Below are positions 1-11,067 of a stretch of DNA of 64,000 nt, one piece after another. The position numbers and the translations under genes are program-made. The notes under the pieces were generated by a model. That model had not been told where the DNA came from. It saw nothing but the letters and a program-made list of their open reading frames with translations, and did not search any database. Each line of letters opens with the position of its first letter. Positions within the stretch are counted from its first letter, which is position 1. The stretch comes from Undaria pinnatifida (lineage: Eukaryota; Sar; Phaeophyceae; Laminariales; Alariaceae), in NCBI GenBank assembly GCA_012845835.1, contig JABAKD010000005.1, forward strand, positions 2,391,075-2,455,074, written 5' to 3'.

Positions 1-273
1 AGTTACGCGTAACGACATCAACTTTGAGGGAATTTTCGAAATTACCCCCAAAGAGGCGTATCCCCATCATATATACTAGTTTACCATGTACCAGGTTTTT
101 TTACTTTGCGACAACTCGGTTTGACCTGTTAACACTATCTACAAGACATTATATATACCCCCCCAGCGCTGCTGTTACCGGCAGTGCATGTGCAAGGCGG
201 TGCACGGAAGCAACAGTAGTGCGGCATGTCGACAGTGTGTGTTGCGAATCGTGAATGGCGCCCTCTTCATCTT

Positions 274-883
274 CCGTAATCGTCTCTGATTTCCCCCGAG
301 GAGATATTTTTTTGGGGGGGAATGCACATCGCCCGGGGGGGGAAAAGCAGAAAGAGGGGGGGATCGTTTTTTGTTTTTTTCAACATTACCCCGAGGAGAC
401 ATCTACCGGGTTCATTAATTTGTCTTTGTATTGTGGAGACTGGTGCCAGAGGATTTTTTTTCCTTCAAAATAAACACACTCACTACGACATTCCGGGTTC
501 TGGATGTCACTTGATGCAAAACGGTTCACTGCGAGATGTCTAATTCAACACACTTACTGCCATTCTTTGCCTCGCGAACACACAGTAGTCGCGCACTCGC
601 TGCAGAAAGTAGACGACGTGTTCCATCCCAAATGCCGGTAAATACACTTCCGTACCGCAATCGACAGTGTGAAATGCATGAAATATACCTTCTTCCCACG
701 GAGGATCTCCGGCCAAAATACATACCCCGGGGGTAAATCCAGGACGAGGGGGCGATCTTTTTCTTTCTCGAAAAAAACGATAACCCTCGAGGTAAATCAG
801 AGAAATCATGCTTCCAGGCCGAAAAGGTGTGTGTGTGGGGGGGTAAATTTGGTAACCCGGGGGTAAATCAGAGACGATTACGG
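274..883. mobile_element. Non-autonomous TIR element, 610 bp
   Basis: The ends are inverted repeats of about 23 bases that begin CCGTAATCGTCTCTGATTT and differ by about one base. The interior is G-rich with further partial copies of the same end motif (near 720-810). Copy B lacks it: its sequence runs from CTCTTCATCT straight into the flank at about 56,070. No clear target duplication was found, and no transposase is encoded. The superfamily is unknown. Confidence 0.75.
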
Positions 884-1089
884 TGTATATTGCGTGCTGT
901 ACAGCTAGATCGGCGCATAAAGCTGTGCCTTGCCCTTCACGTGTGTATCATAGATTATAGATGATAGGTTTATTTACCAGAGGATTCATTTAAGTTTATT
1001 GGGTTTCCACCCATGTAAAATGGCGTTTGTATATAGGGGCAAGGGGGCGAAAATAGTTACGGGAAGAAAAAAAAGTGTTACGGCGAGCA

Positions 1090-1320
1090 AGACTGGTTAC
1101 GCGTGAACACGTTTGCGCCATAATGTCCATTCCTGGTTATTTCCCGTCCCATATTTTTGTCTTCACGCTTTTTTCTCCAGCTCCTTCCCGTTTTCGTGCC
1201 TTTGATCCGGGATCACATGGCAGGCACCCCACTCCACAGCGTACACACTACCGTGCCCGTCTTCACTTTCGTCGCGAGAAGGGTTCAGCATTCTGTAGGG
1301 TGTTATTCCCCTTTGGAAAT
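1090..1320 (-). repeat. Diverged copy of the SINE1 tail
   Basis: It contains GATCCGGGATCACATGGCAGG and TCGCGAGAAGGGTTCAGCAT in the same order and spacing as the body of the SINE1 copies at 33.3, 37.8, 42.9, 49.0 and 51.4 kb. The tRNA-like head is not recognisable. The matching piece in copy B is about 56,295-56,475. Confidence 0.5.
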
Positions 1321-1362
1321 CGGGCGATGACTGACACGACGGAATACTCGTACGTGATACAG

Positions 1363-1556
1363 TACTGGCCCCTCTATAGTGCCGTTATGGGCCAGCCGGA
1401 AATACCGGCACTATAGCGGCAATCGGCACTACTGCGACTACTGCGACTACGGCGACTACTGGTACTACTTGTTGTTCCCACCTGTGCCAAGCGATTTCAC
1501 AGGCACTATAGGGGGCAACCGGCACTACTCAAAACGGCACTATAGAGGGACCTTTA
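1363..1556. mobile_element. Mariner-like MITE (copy 1 in A)
   Basis: The left end reads CAGTACTGGCCCCTCTATAG and the right end, inverted, reads GGTCCCTCTATAGTGCCG. TA precedes the CAGT. The inside is made of many small inverted copies of CCGGCACTATAG. No coding capacity. It is shared with copy B (56,545-56,724), so it predates the duplication. Confidence 0.7.
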
Positions 1557-1955
1557 CTGTGTTTATCATGACTGTATTTCCTTTTTTTATCATCGTGGTC
1601 GATCTTTTTTATCCGGTATGCCGTTGGTGCGGGCCTTCTTATGCCCGTTTTGTTCCACGTGTAAGAACGACGGACCGCTTAGCGCTGGGCAAGAGAGGAA
1701 AGTAACCGGGCTGAGCCAACGATCCGTAAACGATTAGAGTTTCGTGGTACCCCGCCCCTTATTCTCCCAGAAAAGACTCCGCGTGGCTAATTGCGCGGTG
1801 GAGTGCCGACATGTGCCCAGAAGCAAACCACGAAAAACCATCTGCCAGGTATCAACTATGCATAGGGCTAAAACCTTGGACCCCCTCCCCCTTCTCCCTT
1901 TTGTTGTGCCATCTTTCCCCCCTGTTCGTTGTTTGGGAACCCCTCTTGCCGCCAG

Positions 1956-2039
1956 CTACCCCAATACGCCGACCCACGGACTCTGAGGGAAAAGCTGCTG
2001 TACGCCATCAGCGCTAACGCGGGTTTCGAGCTGACGTAA
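1956..2039 (+). pseudogene. Last exon of a HECT E3 ubiquitin ligase (copy A)
   Basis: An open frame of 27 codons plus TAA starts LPQYADPRTLREKLLYAIS and ends NAGFELT. This is the typical C-terminus of UBE3B/UBE3C/UPL6-7-type HECT ligases, which usually end LREKLxYAISxNxGFELS. The HECT domain transfers ubiquitin from an E2 to a substrate through a Cys thioester; this tail follows the Cys loop. Upstream is a pyrimidine-rich tract and a CAG acceptor (ending 1,955) in phase 0, which fits the phase-0 donor after MNLLK at 48,703. The earlier exons of this copy would lie left of the window. The exon itself shows no break, so it may belong to a working gene; I call it pseudogene only because the visible sister copy is decayed. 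Confidence 0.8.
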
Positions 2040-2139
2040 GGAGGCGAACTTCCACAGGGGTTGTTGGTGACGATAACCATCCCCGCGGTGCTTGCAGACT
2101 TGTAGCTAGGAAACCAATAAGGGCTCTTCACGGGTCATG

Positions 2140-2345
2140 ACCCCCCCCGCGGTTCGGTTGGGGCGAGGAGGTTTTCAAAAACTCGCGGGACGAGTCGGAT
2201 CGGGTCAGGAGGTGTTCGGAATCTCACGGGTCCGGTCAGGAGGTATTCTGATGTCTCGGGTCGGGTCGGGTCACCCTAATTATAATGATCCGGCCCGACC
2301 CGCGAGAAGTGATCCGACCCGCGAGAAGTGATCCGACCCGTGAAA
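2140..2345. repeat. GGGTC/GACCC-rich dispersed repeat
   Basis: Short repeats of GGGTCGGGTC and TCACGGGTC on one side face GACCCGCGAGAAGTGATCC repeats on the other, giving a loose inverted structure. Related pieces lie at 21,430-21,585 and 57,335-57,515. Confidence 0.6.
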
Positions 2346-2900
2346 TGCCCCGGAAATTTTGTGTTTCGTGCTGCTCTGCACGGGACGGTTGCCGCTGTTG
2401 TCATGCCGTCTACTCCTCCGGCTCAGGCGACGCGAAAAGGAAGTGCGAGTCCCCTATTGACAGGAGAGCTATTCATTGCTTGCGGAAGATTCGTCACAGC
2501 ATGTGTGGGTCCATCAAGAGCAAGGCGGGGAAGGAGATATCGACCCTATTTTACCTTCAACACGATGTTGACCCTCCACATGATGTTTACTCTCAAGCAT
2601 GATGTGGATCCTCCACAGAATAGTTACCTTCAGTAGCATGTTGACCCTATACGTGATATGGACGGCCGATATGATGTTGACCCTGAACGCGATCGACGAA
2701 CGGCCCAGCTGGGTGTATCTGGCGATGTATTTATTTTTTCGCCACGAAAGTGGGTTTCCTTTGCGCGATCACTGCTCCTACCGCGTCAACTGCTAGCTTC
2801 TACGTAGAACAGAGAGCGCTCCGCACGTAAACTGGGCGTACGAGCGCATGCTTCAGGTGCTAGTCGCCCTGGGGTGCACAGGGAGAGCGCAGGATGCAGT
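2346..2900. other. No gene recognised; imperfect GATGTTGACCCT repeats
   Basis: Between about 2,560 and 2,700 the motif ATGTTGACCCT recurs four times at irregular spacing; copy B has the same (57,720-57,860). Short frames here are not conserved in a coding manner between the copies. Confidence 0.4.
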
Positions 2901-3060
2901 AATGGTCCCTCTATGGTGCCGGTATGTGCCAGCCGGAAATACCGGCACTATAGCGGCAACCGGCACTACCCCGCATACTGCCTCTGCTGGCGGTTCCCAT
3001 TTGTGCCAAGGGGTTTCACAGGCACTCTAGCTGGCAACCGGCACTATAGAGACCACTACT
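2900..3060. mobile_element. Mariner-like MITE (copy 2 in A)
   Basis: The ends pair as GCAGTAATGGTCCCTCTATG and, inverted, CAGTAGTGGTCTCTATAG. About 160 bp. Shared with copy B at 58,069-58,229, so it is older than the duplication. Confidence 0.75.
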
Positions 3061-4550
3061 GAGGGGGAGGTCGGCCAGCCGGAAAATAGGGCGCGCGTGT
3101 CAAGGCGACGTATTGTTACAGTGAGAAAAGGCAGTCACGCACGCAGCGTCATTGGTCCCGGGGGCGGAGGGAAGGGGTGGGAGTGAGGGAGAAATACACG
3201 TCTAGGGTGTTGATATGTGTCGTACCTGTTTTCTCGATGTGGACGTGAAACGGTCACGCAGACACGGGCTCATAAATCGCAACGCGCTGAGAAGATTTCG
3301 ACGACGTTGCGGTGGGCGTGATAAGAGATCGGTTTCCTGGGCTTGAATTGAGGGAGGGTGCGGTGGGTGGTTCGCTATTTGAACCACGATCCATGTGACA
3401 ATATGGTGGGCATGTTTTGTGGGATCGTACTCATGGAGTGAATACTGTCGTCGATTTGCGGTTTGTTGTACGCCGACACGTGTTAACTGACACGTGTTAA
3501 AAGTACGCGAGAGAGTGTAAGGTGTGAGTTAATGCATTTTGGTTTGGCTGTTGCACGCTAGCAAACAGAAAATAATAGCATTTTTTGAAGCAAAATCCTG
3601 TGTTACTCCGCATACCTTCGTGACACATGCCGTAAGTCCTTTTACTTCCGACCCACCGTTGATTGTTTTTCGACCCGCGTCCCGTTTTGCTTTGGAGCTG
3701 CTCGCACCCGATGGCGTCAAGCATGACTCACGAAATAGAAAATGAGAATCGGCGGGACGTTGGTTTCGAAAGCGAGGCCACGAGCAGAGGTAGCTGCAAC
3801 CGAGACAGGCCGTCTGCGGCAAGCCCCACGTCCCCCCGTGCAGTGTGTGCTGAATGCTGCGAATTCGTTGAATTGTTGTGTTCCAAGCGCAGAGTTCGTA
3901 GAGTATTCGTAAATAATATGGATGTCCTTGAGGATATTTCTTTATTGTTGGGTTTAGAGGTTTTACGTAGCCCCGACAGCGCTCACGCGTCGTGATCACT
4001 ACATAACATTTGCTCGCGCTCGCACGCCGATAGACACTGCAGCACAGCTACAGTTTCCATACACCAGCAGCGCTCTATCGACCATAGTCTCATGTGTCCC
4101 GCTGTGCTGCTGCTCTGTTTATAATGGGAGAACATTAGGTGCAGTAGGCAGCACTCATACGTTGTGATCATAGCATGTTCGCACTCGAAAAATGACGCAC
4201 ACGAATGAGATGTGAAGAGGACACCGGTACAAGTATACCGACACTATTCTGGGCATCGACATTATTGGGAAAAAAAGTGACTTCAGCATGTGCAAAGGTC
4301 TAGTTTCTCGGTTTTGACGCGTTCTTGGCCAGGACGATCTCCATCCATCCAATGATTCAACGATGGCTTTGTTGGTCCGACCAAGACAATGACGAACAAT
4401 CATGATAGAGCAAAACGGTGATCATACACCGTGCAGACAGCCTTGAAATGCGGGGAGGTTGGGGACTTGGAATTAACTGCGTGACAGAGCCCGGGAAATG
4501 GTCACAGCTGGGAAACTATGGCACACTGAAGATTATCCGTCCCTCCTGCT
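3061..4550. other. Duplicated non-coding stretch
   Basis: About 1.5 kb shared with copy B (58,230-59,810). Several short frames exist on both strands near 3,660-3,990 but their frames shift between copies, which argues against coding. I recognise no protein or RNA here. Confidence 0.4.
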
Positions 4551-4559
4551 TCTATTTTA

Positions 4560-4623
4560 TTTCGTTTTTTTCACACCTTTACTCTCCAGCTTCTGGACAA
4601 GCCAAGGTGCCAGGTGTCGTCCC
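4560..4623 (-). mobile_element. SINE2, 3' part, split by the copia element
   Basis: This is the reverse complement of the 3' end of the SINE2 at 43,242-43,545: a T-rich stretch (its A-tail) followed by CTCCAGCTTCTGGACA. It continues at 10,814. The copia element entered here and duplicated GTCCC (4,619-4,623). The SINE's own target duplication is TCTATTTTA (4,551-4,559) against TCTATATTA (11,058-11,066); copy B has a single TCTATATTA. Confidence 0.85.
4619..4623. repeat. Target site duplication, left (GTCCC)
   Basis: Five bases directly before the 5' LTR, repeated directly after the 3' LTR at 10,814-10,818. The intact SINE2 at 43.2 kb carries the corresponding GTCGTCC on the opposite strand, showing the pre-insertion state. 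Confidence 0.85.
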
Positions 4624-5061
4624 TCTTCGTGATAGCGGCCGTGTGTATCGACTGAGTTGCGGTAGAACATCTGATTGGATGAATTGAATAGCGGAACTAT
4701 CGATCTGAGGTTGCCAACCTAGCACATAGGAATAATCTTTGTGGTGCTGCGGTAGTTCGGTAGATTGTAGACTAGACTATACACCTAAGGGTTATACATT
4801 GGACCAGAGGAGTATGTATTGTACATCGGACAATTGTCAGGTAGAATACTTCCGTATTGTTGCTAGAGGTCGGATTAACGGCTTATTGCCGTGATCGGTA
4901 CGTTGCATTGGTCCGATTGTGTGCATCTTTCCGAAGTAGCGTGGGAGCTCGCAGCCTTTGTGCTCGCCCCACTCGTTCACTCCACTTCCCGACCTGTCTC
5001 TCCAGACCAAGGTCTCATTAATACAATACCTCTTTCTCCAGAAGCCACGGATTTACCAGCA
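4624..5061 (+). repeat. Copia 5' LTR
   Basis: It aligns with 10,388-10,813 over its whole length and ends ACCAGCA. The partner begins TGTTCGTGATAGC and ends ACCAACA, the TG..CA rule of LTRs. About 23 substitutions and two small length differences separate the pair. Confidence 0.95.
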
Positions 5062-5149
5062 CACTATAGCGCATCAGTCGGCTGCTGCTTCGTCCCCCTG
5101 GACTTGCTCGACTGGTCTGTCGAGGAATGCTTGATCACCCTGCCTCATC

Positions 5150-6520
5150 ATGGCTGAACTGGGGAACGAGAATCCTGCGGTCAACCCATCTCAGGGTGGA
5201 TTGCAGGAGGTTGGTGAGAGGATGGGTTCCTTAGAGACACGGTTGTCTGAGCTTGCGACTCTAGTGTCATCTCAGCAAGATCTACTTAAGTCGCTCGTTG
5301 AGATGCAGCAAGGAAAGGAAGTGGAGTCCTCTGATTCTGAGCGTGTTGCACCCAGAGACACCGGACTAGAGGCTGGTGCGCACCAATCGGGTGCCACGGG
5401 CGGGGCCGCGGGGAGTACGGGCAGCGATGCCCAAGGCTTTGGAGTGTCCAGCATGGGGGTTGGGAGTAGGAGTGTTAGCTCAGGCTTGAACCCCCATGTA
5501 TCTGCTGAAAATCGTCCCTATGCTCCTGCAGTAACTTTGCTTCGATTCACGGGACTGTCGGTAGGGCTGCTGTAGGTAGCCAGTCCGCTGTTCCGCCCGC
5601 TCCTTCTATGTCGAGTGAGTGGTGGGAAAACGTCGCAAGTGGGAACACAATGATTCCTTGGGCTGACATTACTGACACAGGAGAGAAGCTGGGTAGGGGT
5701 TATTTTAAAGTTCCCAAAGCTCCTGTTTTTGACGGCAGCGACGTGTCGTACCCCTTATGGTCGCAGAACTTTCTGCTGAGTGCCCGACACAACAACCTGT
5801 ATGAGGCGTTTGTTTCCGAGATTGATATTCCGATTGCAGGCATTGGTTTTGACGTGACCCCCTTGGTAGAGAAGGGTTTCAATGTGGGTGTGATTCGTCA
5901 GGCGGAGATGGCTGGGTGGTTTCTGTTCGACTGCTTGCAGAAGGATAGTCTGAAGACCATGGCTAGGCACGCTGGTTCCCCTAGCAAGGCGTTTCGTGTG
6001 CGGAAGAATCATTTTCTGCCGTTGAGCCAGAGTCAGATTCGTGTGCAGGAGGAGAAACTGAAGTCACCGCGCATGCGTTCGAAAGAAAATCCCGCAACCT
6101 TCTTTGCATGCGTGAGAGAGACGATTGGTGCTTTGCAAATGCTAGAAATCAAGAAAGATGACAGGGAGGTGTGCAATCTGATGCTTGAAGGGCTGTCGCA
6201 CGAGTGCAAGACTTTGCGTGAGACTCTCGTGGTGTTCTGTCCGAATGACCCATCGTTTATCAAGACTAAAGTGCGTGAGCGTTACCTAGACTTGCAGGCA
6301 CAGGGTGGTTCGAAGAAGCACAGTAGTGTTGCTCTGGTGTCTAGGACTGAGAGGAAGAGCAGCAAGAAGCACGACGACAAGCCGAGGTCTAACTCCGAGT
6401 CTGATTCGCCAAAGAAAAAGACTTTCCAGGGGAAGTGTTTCAAGTATGCGGAGAAGGGTCACTTGAGGAAGGCTTGCCTGGCTCGCATCATCGCTCATCC
6501 CACACAGACTGGGAAATCCT
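5150..6520 (+). pseudogene. Copia gag region (fossil)
   Basis: A Ser/Gly-rich leader with a short heptad-like stretch is followed by the copia gag core (FDGSDVSYPLWSQNFL) and, near 6,440-6,480, a zinc-knuckle-like segment after a basic stretch. Gag forms the particle shell in this family. Confidence 0.75.
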
Positions 6521-6729
6521 AGGCCGACGAGGATGAGAGCGGTGAGAAGTCTGACGTTTCGTATTCGGAGTGTCTGCTAGCACGCCGGAATATGTGGTTG
6601 TGCAGGCATGTGAAGAGTTGGGTCGTATGATGTACGATGCTTCTGGTTTGAAGTGTCTGCTAACATCACGAGATGATCTGATTTTGAGCGCTGTCAACAA
6701 GGATATGATTTTGAACGCTGTTAACAAGT

Positions 6730-7000
6730 CTAAGTATTTCGAGGATTGGTATGCGAACACGGGCACTGCTTTTCACATGACAGATTCTCTCGCTTGCATG
6801 AAGGATTTGAAGCCTTGCCAGAAGAACGTTAACGGGATTGGTGGCGTGTCTTGTGAGGTAAAATTCTCTGGAAAACTGGAGTTGGTGTTAGTGACTGCTG
6901 ACAGCCAGTTTTCAGTAGAGCTGAAGAACGTGTTGTACTCCCCCAACTTGGGATACAACCTCTTTTCTCCGAGTGCAAAGTTTGATGGCGAGTCATGGAA
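6730..7000 (+). pseudogene. Copia protease region (fossil)
   Basis: The segment carries the pattern of copia aspartic proteases, a W-x-A-x-TG-x-x-x-HMTD start followed by the LxNVLYSPxLGYNLFS end. Its position between gag and integrase fits the family. Confidence 0.75.
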
Positions 7001-7149
7001 TGGTCTTCGTGGTCTTGATGGTGTTATGACTGCTTTTCAAGGACAAGTCACTTTTCAGAACTTCGATGGCATGCTGATTGCGACTGCGTATCGTCGAAGA
7101 GAAGACTCTATTGGTACGGTGTTGGCTGCCTTCACTCCTTCCAACCCTG

Positions 7150-7910
7150 AGGATGAAACCACAATGGATGTGAACGAGTTCCACAACATTTATGCTCATT
7201 TGCACGAGGGATTGCTTCGTTCCTATTGCAAAGCGACTAGTTACCGAGTTGGTTGGTGACATGCGTGCTTGTACGGGATGTTCAATGTCGATGGCTATTA
7301 GGAAAGGAAATTCTCATGAAACTAAACGTAGATCAGATAAAAAGTTGGGCAGAGTTTTTGTTGACCTGGGAGGGAGGAAGGACGTTGCGTCCGTAGGGGG
7401 TAAGCATTACCCCATGATGAAGGATGATTTCACAAGGCGTGCATGGGTGTATTTCCTGATAAATAAATCAGACGCTGGCAGTGCTTTTGGCAGTTTTCTT
7501 GCGAGTGTGCGTGCTGATGGGATCCAATCATTGGTTGAGATTGTTAGATCTGACAATGGAGGGGAGTTTTTCCGAGGGGAATTCGCATCTGTGTGCAATA
7601 AGCTTTTGGTCAAACAAGAGTTCACTCCGGCTTATTGTCCGCAATATAATGGTGTTGCAGAGCGTGGGTTGGGATTGATTGAGGAGGCCGCGATGGCGGC
7701 TGGAATTTAGGCGAAAGTTCTTTTTGGGCATGTGCAGTTACCTAAGACTGACAAAGTCTGGGCTGAAGCTATGCACTGGGCTTGCGAAGCAATGAACCAC
7801 ACCGCATGTTCTGCTAAGAACCCTAACTCTAAGTCACCGTATGAGATGTGGTATAGAGAACCTCGTCCTGCTAGACCGTATCCGTTTTTGAAACCGGCGT
7901 ACTGCAGGTG
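7150..7910 (+). pseudogene. Copia integrase region (fossil)
   Basis: A gag-pre-integrase segment leads into the integrase core with VDLGG, SDNGGEFF and PQYNGVAERG motifs, then the connection piece KSPYEMWYREPRP. The last piece is typical of stramenopile copia elements. Confidence 0.85.
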
Positions 7911-8029
7911 GTAGCGACCGTCGAAGCTGTTACCGAAGGGTGAGAGTTGCTTTTATGTCGGTCCTTCGAGAGACCACCCCCGCCATTGTCATAGAATACT
8001 TACGAGGGCTGGGACTATTTAGGAAACGA

Positions 8030-8790
8030 GAGATGTGACGGGGGAGGTGTTCCCGTCACAGCTCCCTCCACTGCAACCTTCCTTGCCGATAGAGGTCGCA
8101 GAGGAGGGAGGGGAAGAAAGTGACGACGATGTAGAAGCCGAGGTATGGCCGATTGTTGGGAGAGGAGTTGCCCACACACTTTCAAGACGTGATGTAACGG
8201 CTTCCGGTGCAGGCATCGATGAGGTTGTCAGTGTTGATGCAAGCAGTGTAGGCCAATCCCCCTCTGTTCCATCTTCCCGCTCTGAACCGTCTTCGCCCGT
8301 GAACAATTCCTCTGATAGAGCAGCTCCCTCTATGGCTTCTCCAGCACCTGAGACTGATGGGGAGGGGCAGGGAGGGCAGGAAGCAGGGGAGGTAGAGATG
8401 GGGAATCCGGGAGGGGATGATGAGGTAGAGTCGATTGGGCCGGGAGGGCATGATGATGTAGAGTCGATTGGGTCGGGAGGGCCGGTAGATGCGGAGGCAC
8501 CCCCTCCAGCCGCTCGTCGTCCGCGGCATGTCGCTGAGCTTGCTGACTTCAATACTCCTGCGCGTGAGAATGATGAAGTAAGAGACGGTAGAACTCGCGC
8601 GCAAACCCGTGCAGTTAACCAGCAGAGCGTACCCGGCCTTGTGGCCACCCTAGGACCCATTTCCGCATCAGAGATAGTATATGCACTTGTAGCGGGGCAG
8701 AGAGCAGGTGACGAAATCGAATTGCCGAAAGAACTGGTTCAGGATGTTGAGAAAGAGCGTGGTAGCTATCAAGCAGCCCAGTAATCAAAG
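8030..8790 (+). pseudogene. Copia integrase-RT linker (fossil)
   Basis: An acidic, Gly/Ser/Pro-rich low-complexity linker lies between integrase and reverse transcriptase, as is usual in Ty1/copia. Short internal repeats of the form VESIGxGG occur near 8,430-8,490. Confidence 0.6.
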
Positions 8791-8829
8791 TACGCCAAGA
8801 TTTGGGAGGTAGCCAGGTCTGCTGAAGTT

Positions 8830-9730
8830 GAAGGCTTGGTAAGAGCAGGGACGTTCACGTTAGCAGTAAACGTTCCAGTAGGCTGTAATATGATTTATGC
8901 TAGATGGGTTTTCAAATGGAAAGCAGACGAAACAGGGAAGATAGTAAAGGCCAAGGCTAGGCTTGTCGCGAAGGGCTTCAAGCAGAAGTATGGTGTGGAT
9001 TATTTTGAGACTTTCTCGCCTACCGCAAATGCTGCATCTCAGCGACTGTTAGTAGCGTTGGCGTGCAAGTACAACTTGGAATTACTCCACTGGGATATTG
9101 AGCAAGCGTTTGTTCAGTCGGAATTGGATCACGAGGTGTTCATGAAGTTGCCTCCTTGCTGCGGTTCGATGTCAGAAAAAATTGCCCGTTTGAACAAGAG
9201 TTAGTACGGATTGAAGCAGGCATGTAGAACATTCTACAAGAGGCTAGTGTCGGACCTGATGAGGAATTGTTTCGAGCAGTCCATGTCTGATCCCTGTTTC
9301 CTGCGTTTCATGATGGGAGACGAGGTGGTGGGGATGGTCGCGATTCACGTGGATGATATTTTGTATGCAGGAACTAAGAGTCTGGCTAAGGTGGTTGTGG
9401 AAGCACTAGATGACTCTCTTCCTACGAAGAATTTAGGTGAGGTCAAGTTCTTTCTTGGTTGCCAATTTATTCGCGACCGCGAGGCTGGCACGATTGAGAT
9501 TTCTCAAGAGAGTTACATCAGGAGTGTTCTCGAGAGATTCAATATTTGTCGCACCAGCTCGATCCCTGCTTCCATTGCCAACGATAACAGGTCCTTGAAG
9601 GAGAATGAGGGAGCAGAAGATATGCCGTTCCGAGAGGTGGTGGGGAGCCCGATGTGGATCGCCAGCCAGATGAGGCCCGACATCTCGAATGCTGTGCGGG
9701 CTGTGGCTAGGCACTCTCACGAGCTAAAGA
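8830..9730 (+). pseudogene. Copia reverse transcriptase region (fossil)
   Basis: Recognisable RT_2-type motifs are KARLVAKGFKQKYGVDYFET, LLHWDIEQAFVQSELDHEVF and the catalytic HVDDILYAG box. The order and spacing fit a copia RT. Confidence 0.9.
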
Positions 9731-9829
9731 GAAGCTACTGAAAGGCAGCCCAGAAGATCCTAAATTATCTTCTGGAAACGGCGCATCTAACTCTGAAGAT
9801 CAAGCAGGACAGTTCGGTAGACGTAGCCA

Positions 9830-10270
9830 CGTTGGTGTACGTAGATGCCGACTTTGCGAGCAAGGCCACTGACCGTAGATCAGTTTCGGGAGTGATGGTG
9901 TTTGTGGCTGCGATGCTTGTGGTTTGGGTTTCTAGGACGCAGAAATGCGTTTCACAGGCGACTTCTGAAGCAGAGTATCTTGCGATGGGCGATGGTGTGA
10001 AGGAGGCTCTGTTTGTGAATGGAATGCTTCAGTTCCTGAGGCCTAGTAGGAAGCCTGGTGAAATCGACGCCCTTGAGGACAACGAAGGAGCGATTGCGCT
10101 TCCAGAGAATCCGCTTAGCTCTCGTAGGAGTAAGCACATCGACGTGAGGCACCACTTTCTTGGAAATTTGACCGAGGAGGGTGTGATCGAGGTCACGCAT
10201 GTTCCCAGCGAAAAACAGCATGCGCACATCCTCACGAAGGCTCTGCCCAGAAATCTTTTCAACGTTCCCC
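9830..10270 (+). pseudogene. Copia RNase H region (fossil)
   Basis: The VYVDADFAS, RRSVSGVMVF, SEAEYLAMGDGVKEA and SKHIDVRHHF motifs are those of copia RNase H. The segment ends shortly before the polypurine tract. Confidence 0.9.
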
Positions 10271-10379
10271 GCGACTTTACACTTGGCTCGAGGGATGAGG
10301 AGTAGAAGTCTGAGTCGTATTCTTTTGTGGTTGTTTTCTTTGATATATATATTTTGATCTGGTAGATACAACAGCCCCT

Positions 10380-10387
10380 AGGGAGGG
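10380..10387 (+). promoter_or_regulatory. Polypurine tract of the copia element
   Basis: AGGGAGGG lies directly before the TG of the 3' LTR, the position where second-strand priming occurs in this family. Confidence 0.75.
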
Positions 10388-10813
10388 TGTTCGTGATAGC
10401 GGCCGTGTGTATCGACTGAGTTGCGGTAGAACATCTGATTGGATGATTTGAATAGCGGAACTGTCGATCTGAGGTTGCCAACCTAGCACATAGGAATAAG
10501 CTTTGGTGCTGCGGTAGTTCGGTAGATTGTACACACTTAAGGGTTATACATTGGACCGTAGGAGTATGTATTGTACATCGGACAATTGTCAGGTAGAATA
10601 CTCCCGTATTGTTGCTAGAGGTCGGATCAACAGCCTATTGCCGTGATCGGTACGTTACATTGGTCCGATTGTGTGCATCTTTCCGAAGTGGCGTGGGAGC
10701 TCGCAGCCCTTGTGCTCGCCCCACTCGTTCACTCCACTTCCCGACCTGTCTCTCATGACCAAGGTCTCATCAATACAATACATTTTCCTCCAGAAGCCAC
10801 GGATTTACCAACA
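10388..10813 (+). repeat. Copia 3' LTR
   Basis: Begins TGTTCGTGATAGC and ends CCAACA. About 95% identical to the 5' LTR and followed by the GTCCC target duplication. Confidence 0.95.
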
Positions 10814-11057
10814 GTCCCTTCTCCCCCACGGTTTTCGCCTTCCGTTTTTACCGCGCATAGGGTTCAGCAATCCCACCGCTCGCCGATTTTTCACCGAGTG
10901 TTGCTAACTCACGCTCTCGCGATTTCCGCAAGTCAATTTGTGCACAAGAAAAAGTGTTTACGAACTTACACGAGTATGCACTCGGGGGGACTCGAACTCA
11001 CGAAACCAACCTATACCAGGCTCGAGGATAACCTGATACGCCACCGGGGTGACCGGC
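10814..11057 (-). mobile_element. SINE2, 5' part (tRNA-like head)
   Basis: Read on the minus strand, the element starts GCCGGTCACCCCGGTGG, has an A-box-like TGGCGTATCAGG and a B-box-like GAGTTCGAGTCC about 45 bases later: an internal RNA polymerase III promoter of tRNA type. It matches 43,242-43,545 on the plus strand. The 3' part is at 4,560-4,623. Confidence 0.85.
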
Positions 11058-11067
11058 TCTATATTAT

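Larger units (their letters stand above)
4624..10813 (+). mobile_element. Ty1/copia LTR retrotransposon, broken
   Basis: Two LTRs of 438 and 426 bp flank gag, protease, integrase, reverse transcriptase and RNase H in that order, which defines Ty1/copia. A 5-bp target duplication GTCCC flanks it. The LTRs are about 95% identical by eye, so it is not a recent arrival. The coding part is broken in about half a dozen places and looks dead. It sits inside a SINE2, which sits inside copy A of the duplication. The domain style resembles copia elements of stramenopiles. Confidence 0.95.

Noticed and set aside
8019-8660. 213-codon minus-strand frame in the copia element
   Set aside because: Shadow of the low-complexity linker region of the element on the plus strand.
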